Below, in pieces: positions 59,810-64,000 of a DNA stretch of 64,000 nt. The notes beneath the pieces are model-generated. The model saw only the letters and a program-made list of their open reading frames with translations. It was not told the origin of the DNA and searched no databases. This stretch comes from Artemia franciscana (lineage: Eukaryota; Arthropoda; Branchiopoda; Anostraca; Artemiidae): contig NC_088863.1 in assembly GCF_032884065.1 (NCBI RefSeq), positions 68,109,925 to 68,173,924 of the forward strand, in the 5' to 3' direction. How positions within the stretch are numbered: position 1 is the stretch's first letter; each line of letters starts with the position of its first letter. The translations under genes and the position numbers were made by a program.

Positions 59810-60103
59810 ATCTCAATGCCGGTGTTTACTGTGCAGATGACGAAGAAATCCCCAAGTCAAAAACGGATTATACTTTCAAAATTAAGATTATCAACAGGAA
59901 TGAGAATCAAAATGCAAACTTAAACAAAGCCAGCTCTTCTTATTCAATTGGAGGAAATAAGCATTACAAGAACCCATCTCTTCGGTCATCAACTACTATT
60001 GCTCATTCAAACAATCCGTGTAAAAAATCTAGAAACGATTCTCTACTGAGCGAAGTCAACCTTACTGGTAATAGAAAAGAGACTATGGGAAACATTTATG
60101 AAG
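59810..60103 (+). CDS. Proposed exon 2: open 294 bp exon of an unknown secreted protein
   Basis: The acceptor is TTTTTTTTCTTTTTAG and the donor is GAAG|GTAAATG. The frame has no stop over 97 full codons and has phase 1 at both ends, so the exon is symmetric. The product is hydrophilic and rich in N, S and K. It has 'GVYCADDEEIPKSKTDYTFK' near the start, two cysteines (in VYC and NPCKKS) and no membrane segment or known motif. Serine/asparagine-rich composition suggests a disordered or glycosylated secreted region; 'NLTG' is an N-glycosylation sequon. Base composition is clearly less homopolymeric than the flanks. I do not recognise the family. Confidence 0.65.
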
Positions 60104-60393
60104 GTAAATGTCTCAAAGTGTAAGATCAGGCACATATTCGGGAAAAAATAAATACATATTAGGCAGCCAGCGCTAAGCCTCTTATTGCATATGGAATTAC
60201 CGTCTCGTCCCAAAAAAAAAATTCTACTTGCATTAAACTTCTATATTAGCTAATTTCTTTCCATGTTTAATTTTGATATGTTCACTAGTTTGAGTGGAGA
60301 CCCCTTTTTTATGAATACTTTTGAATAAGTGACCTATACGTGATTCTCCACAATGCTAAATATTTAACATGGACATTATTCCTTTCTTATTAG
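60104..60393 (+). other. Proposed intron 2 (290 bp)
   Basis: GTAAATG at the left, CTTTCTTATTAG at the right. AT-rich, without repeat matches. Confidence 0.5.
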
Positions 60394-60677
60394 TCCTAGC
60401 GACAAATTTTATAGAAGGAAAAAAGCTGGGCCAAAGCGCTCTTAAAGAAGGTCCATTAAAATTGAATAAACCATAAACTCTATAACAATGGAGGATCGAA
60501 TAGTTCTGAAGTTTCAAGTAACATCTCTGGTAATATATCTTTGCAAAAACATTTAAATTTACTTTGGAAATTCTTCATGCCAATAACCGATTCTAAGTAC
60601 TACCCAAATTTTCTTTCTGAAAAAACACAAAGCAGCATAATTGAAAATCTTTTTAAAAGGTTACACTTTTGGAAAAG
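60394..60677 (+). CDS. Proposed exon 3, with a frame break
   Basis: The acceptor CCTTTCTTATTAG fits phase 1. Joined to exon 2, the frame reads 'GVLATNFIEGKKLGQSALKE' and on to a TAA at 60474. In the next frame a protein-like stretch is open from 60466 to a TAA at 60679 ('NNGGSNSSEVSSNIS', then 'ISLQKHLNLLWKFFMPITD' and 'IIENLFKRLHFWK'). It ends beside a good donor, AAAAG|GTAAAA (60677/60678). A one-base difference near 60,465-60,474 would make this a single exon. Either the gene is damaged, or the base is a sequence error, or the true end is the TAA at 60474. Family unknown. Confidence 0.45.
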
Positions 60678-60744
60678 GTAAAAAAGCACTATAAAAGTTT
60701 GCAATTTTCAATAATTACTTTGAGACAACTAAAACTCGCTGTAG

Positions 60745-60965
60745 CATCAGGTCCCAGAAACCAACATAGGTGTTCCAAGCCTCCCTCTTTGCATCCTCGT
60801 AGGGAATATCAATTTCCATTAATATTTCCTTACAATCTTCTTCCACCCTGCTCTGAGTTGACCAACATTTAGTTTGGCCCTAAATGATTGGTCAAAAAAA
60901 TAAGATCTTTACGAATATGCCATCATTTATCCACAGATCGTGTCTGGAATCACTTGATGTCCTTT
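60745..60965 (-). mobile_element. RTE-like LINE 3' end, diverged (copy 4)
   Basis: The plus strand has 'ccaagcctccctctttgcat', 'tttccttacaatcttcttcc' and 'catttatccacagatcgtg', parallel to 52,010-52,100 and 16,160-16,180. On the minus strand 'KEGGLEHLCW' resembles the repeat's 'REALNRLGW' region. Confidence 0.5.
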
Positions 60966-61480
60966 TATCAAGCTCAACATCCCCATAAACCCTCCTCAAA
61001 ATTTGAAACTTGACAACCCTAACCATTCCTGAGATATTACAGACATAAAATTTCACAAGCTAGATAAATATAAGGTGTCTTGATTTAATCTATTTTCTCC
61101 ACAACATTCCCAGAAAGTTCTAACTTAAGAGCATTGGCATTTACTTAAGTACTGCAGATAGATAATTTTTACATCCTGGAAGGACACACTGTTTTTGGTT
61201 TGGCTCACTATCCCCGCAACATTTCATGAATATTTCAACCTAATACCCCCAGCTGTCTTTTGGTATTGCAAAAGCCTCTATTTTGGCAACATTGATGAAC
61301 ATGGTATGCTTTCATTTAGTTCTTTATTTCTTCAAATTCTTTTAAATTACAACTAATAGCCTTAGGCTTTCATGAGCTATTACTCATACGTCCTTTTGAC
61401 AACCTGGATTGACTCAGCGTTTTCATTTAATTTAATCCCTCTCAAGATTCAAATAAAGTTTCAATTTAACACCCTTAACT
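60966..61480 (-). repeat. R110 units, minus orientation
   Basis: 'aagctcaacatccccataaa', 'aaatttgaaacttgacaacc', 'attcctgagatattacagac' and 'acattcccagaaagttctaa' are the reverse complement of the R110 core. Units lie near 60,975, 61,085, 61,200 and 61,430. Confidence 0.7.
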
Positions 61481-61699
61481 TTTACTGAGATATTGCACAA
61501 TCTCCCCTTTTCCTTGTTAAAACACATGCTAAAGAATTGCAAATTTGCATTATCCAAAGTTATTGTCCCAGGGCAAATGAAATTTATATCATCTCCTTGG
61601 GGAATATTGTTGAAATTTTTAGCTATTTTCAACAAAAAGACAGTTATATTTTTGACCTCACATCATAAGACGTAACAGGAGAAAACTAGAAAGGTAAAA

Positions 61700-62230
61700 G
61701 ACTGGCTGCCTTCCAATCACTTTCCATTCTCAAACAATGCACTAGAGCTTTCATTTACACTCTCAATTTCCAATCGAAATACGCCCCTTAGAGTTTCAAT
61801 TTCTATAACCGTCTCTCCCACATGAATTTTTTCTGAAAAAAAAAAAAAAACAATAAGCAGCACATTGAAGGCTTATGGTCTCCTGCTACAGGCAACGCTC
61901 AAGCGTTGCCTCTAATATTGTGTAGAGATGAACCTAGGATAAACCTAGCTGACCTAGATGATTCAATTGATTTAATCTTTAGGACATCTGAAAAAGACGC
62001 AAGACGGGGCTGGCTAACCTCCAATCACTTTTAACCCTTAAAAGGGGGGCTAGAACTATCGATTTCCATTTGAATGAGCCGTCTCTAAGGTTCTTACTAC
62101 CGACCTATAATAAAAAGTGGCTCCGAAAAAGTCTAATACATTGAAGACTTATGGCCTTTTACAACAGGTAACGCTAGAGAATTGGCTCTGATAATAGCAA
62201 AATAGACCAAGAAAGCTAATACAAGCTATA
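61700..62230. repeat. Two diverged units (period ~270 bp) with a palindromic hairpin
   Basis: 'attgaaggcttatggtctcc' (61,864) and 'attgaagacttatggccttt' (62,141) head two similar stretches. The first carries AGGCAACGCT-CA-AGCGTTGCCT (61890-61911), a perfect 10 bp stem. In the second the same place reads 'aggtaacgctagagaattgg', so the stem has decayed. Confidence 0.65.
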
Positions 62231-62578
62231 CATACCCATTTAACTCTGAATTTACCTCCAATTATTTACATCTTTCTTTTCACCTCTAATTCTATAATAA
62301 TAACAATAATATTTATCCTTCCAATATTCCTACCACACTCAACCAAGACCACTTACATCTTTCCAGTCCCTCACATAATTTTCAGGTTTTTACCTCTAAT
62401 ATGTTTGCATTAGTTAAATAAACTACTAGAGCTAAGACAGCTAAAATGCCCGTTTAACTCTTTTTTTTTACCTCCAATAACTTGTATCCTTCTTTGCAAT
62501 AATTGTATTTGAAGATAATATCAGCACCTTATTCTTCCATGATCCCTAGCAGATATCACGTAGGTTCTTATGTCTCTT

Positions 62579-62663
62579 CAACCTCTCTTGAGATTTTTAA
62601 CTTTTATACAGCTATTTTATCAACCTCTCTTGAGATTTTTAACTTTTATACAGCTATTTTATT
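62579..62663 (+). repeat. Exact tandem duplication, 42 bp
   Basis: 'caacctctcttgagattttt' followed by 'aacttttatacagctatttta' occurs twice in a row with no visible change, so it is recent. Confidence 0.9.
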
Positions 62664-62739
62664 TTTATACCATGTAAATATGCCACGAAAGCTAAGACAG
62701 CAAGACTTGTTTAATACTTGTGCAATACTTGTTTAACGT

Positions 62740-63060
62740 TGCAATCCTTTGGCAAATCGTAGCATTTGAGATCTGGCTGCATACTTGTCATCAGCAAGGT
62801 CTTTCCGCAGCTGATGGCTCGAAAATAGACAACGACTCTCGGTCCCATTAGCTGATGTGTCTCCTGCGCTCCCCAGGTGGCTCCAGGCAGATCTGATGTT
62901 GGATAGCCAGTTCCTGTTTTGAATAACACGTTGCTTCCTTCACGACAGTAACGGTAGTTATTACAGATATTGTGTCGTCAAGGCTCGGCGGTACGTGGCC
63001 ATACCATTGGAGGTGTCCGAATTTCATCACATTTCATATGGGAAGCCAGCTTCCAGTTTT
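62740..63060 (-). other. GC-richer block, possible coding relic
   Basis: On the minus strand there are overlapping open pieces such as 'LQWYGHVPPSLDDTI' and 'TSDLPGATWGAQETHQLMG'. 'W.GHV' is often seen near the C-terminus of LINE RT proteins, so a LINE relic is possible. No complete domain can be shown. Confidence 0.3.
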
Positions 63061-63144
63061 ACTATGGATGGTATCGTTGTTTGACTCTCGTTAATCATCT
63101 GAGCTTAAAAATATAACCAAAGGCATTTATGAATCAAGTTATCT

Positions 63145-63227
63145 AGACCCCGGGCTTCTGAGGTTTTCCTATAGAGCCACCCCAGAAGCCCAACCTGGGC
63201 TTCTGGGCTCTTATTCTATAGGGGTCT
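63145..63227. repeat. Nested imperfect palindrome
   Basis: The core CCCAGAAGCCCA-ACC-TGGGCTTCTGGG (12 bp stem) is at 63181-63207. Outer matching parts are 'agacccc' with 'ggggtct' and 'ctatagagcc' with the complement-like 'ggctcttattctatag'. Confidence 0.85.
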
Positions 63228-63572
63228 CATCAGACGGAGAAAAATAGCCCAGGGACAGCTAGACATCCCTCTTTAACTCTTTATTCACATTTTTTTGTTG
63301 TTTTAGCTTAGTGAAGAACAAACCGAAGAGAATCAGATAGTGGAGCAAAAAAATATGATATCCTACCAAAGAGAAGCAACTTTTGAACAGAATTGTATCA
63401 TGTATTATCTTGTTAAAATATACGTTTGTTACACCATTTTTTATGCCGATAATGCAGTTCATGATAAAATTTATACTTTATTTCAATATTATGTTCTCAT
63501 AGTTTGAAAGAACACGAAGCTATAAAACATAATTTTCAAAGAAGCCCTTAAAATCTTTCTATGATATTTCAG

Positions 63573-63674
63573 TTCCTTATTAGCGCTGAAGAAAAAAGAT
63601 TAAAAAAAGGAAGACCCAGGACTGATTCCAGCGAAAAAGGGATTTTCTTTGTTGCTGAAGATGGGAAACTGTAA
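63573..63674 (+). CDS. Possible terminal exon
   Basis: The acceptor GATATTTCAG is followed by an open frame, 'FLISAEEKRLKKGRPRTDSS' and on to 'FFVAEDGKL', then TAA at 63672 (phase 0). If instead it is joined to exon 3 at 60677 (phase 2), the frame would be short and stop at 63601. Which phase is used cannot be decided, because exon 3 has a frame break and an unseen exon may lie between. The nearby AATAAA supports a gene 3' end. Confidence 0.4.
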   Translation, partial: FLISAEEKRLKKGRPRTDSSEKGIFFVAEDGKL

Positions 63675-63776
63675 TTCTCCTAAATGGGATTTTGGCTATG
63701 GTGATTCAAATGGTACAGTTTTCATTTTGACCAAACAATATTAATGTGTGTTTTTAGGCTATTTTTGCAAATTTTC

Positions 63777-63782
63777 AATAAA
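63777..63782 (+). terminator. Polyadenylation signal
   Basis: AATAAA lies 103 bp after the TAA of the possible terminal exon. The downstream sequence is T/G-rich ('aaattgttttcg'). Confidence 0.45.
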
Positions 63783-64000
63783 ATTGTTTTCGCAACACAC
63801 TTTAACTAATACCAAAAAAAACTTACTTGAATCAGTTTCGAATGGCAATTCGTCTTCACCCGAGTGCTTTTTTTTGTGTCTTTTTTTAATTATTGCTTCC
63901 CAGAGTTCTTACGACCAGTGATTCTATATTGATACCTTTTTATCCTATATATAACCAGTTAGATGTATTTTGAAAAGAAATACTGGGTATGGACATGACA
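63783..64000. other. Downstream flank, nothing recognised
   Basis: AT-rich, with a T run near 63,868. No gene or repeat match. Confidence 0.4.

Larger units (their letters stand above)
60678..63572 (+). other. Proposed intron 3 (2.9 kb) with repeats
   Basis: GTAAAA at the left, CTTTCTATGATATTTCAG at the right. It contains a diverged RTE 3' end, R110 units in minus orientation, palindromes and a 42 bp duplication. The ORFs at 60669-60872, 61432-61675, 62503-62736 and 63259-63462 are not supported. Confidence 0.4.

Overview
The window looks like nuclear DNA of an invertebrate, most likely an arthropod. It is AT-rich, has spliced exons with GT/AG borders, non-LTR retrotransposons, Helitron remnants, many diverged repeat families and long simple-sequence tracts, and no prokaryotic operon structure. 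Several repeats recall brine-shrimp (Artemia) genomic repeats, but that is memory and cannot be tested here. Almost all of the window is transposon and satellite DNA.

Layout. 1-11 kb: a ~290 bp degenerate tandem array (0.84-2.1 kb), copies of a foldback-headed, hairpin-tailed element (called FBH here), and an ATT microsatellite. 11.1-14.35 kb: a broken jockey/CR1-like LINE on the minus strand. 14.6-15.1 kb: units of a ~110 bp repeat (R110). 15.5-36.1 kb: a three-level nest. An RTE-like LINE on the minus strand (15.93-16.18 and 33.39-36.14 kb) is split by a 17.2 kb element with ~2.3 kb terminal inverted repeats (16183-33384). That element is filled with a ~155 bp tandem array and a long G-poor, A-rich array. 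The A-rich array is itself split by a 3.5 kb Helitron-type composite (26128-29633). 36-39 kb: mostly unassigned. 39.2-42.5 kb: two tandem arrays. 42.7-43.8 kb: a plus-strand LINE remnant with a damaged RT active site. 44.1-45.6, 47.9-48.5, 52.5-54.1 and 58.9-59.3 kb: more FBH copies.

One host gene is proposed at the right end, on the plus strand. A signal-peptide exon (56037-56082) joins in phase to a 294 bp open exon (59810-60103), then to a third exon (from 60394) that carries a frame break. A possible terminal exon (63573-63674) is followed by a polyadenylation signal at 63777. The product would be a secreted protein that I do not recognise. Its first and third introns are packed with repeats.

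The most interesting object is the 17.2 kb inverted-repeat element. It has matching termini that start with AG, a candidate 6 bp target duplication (AACGTG), satellite filling and no visible transposase. Size, TSD length and the AG terminus resemble Maverick/Polinton elements, but no Polinton gene is seen.
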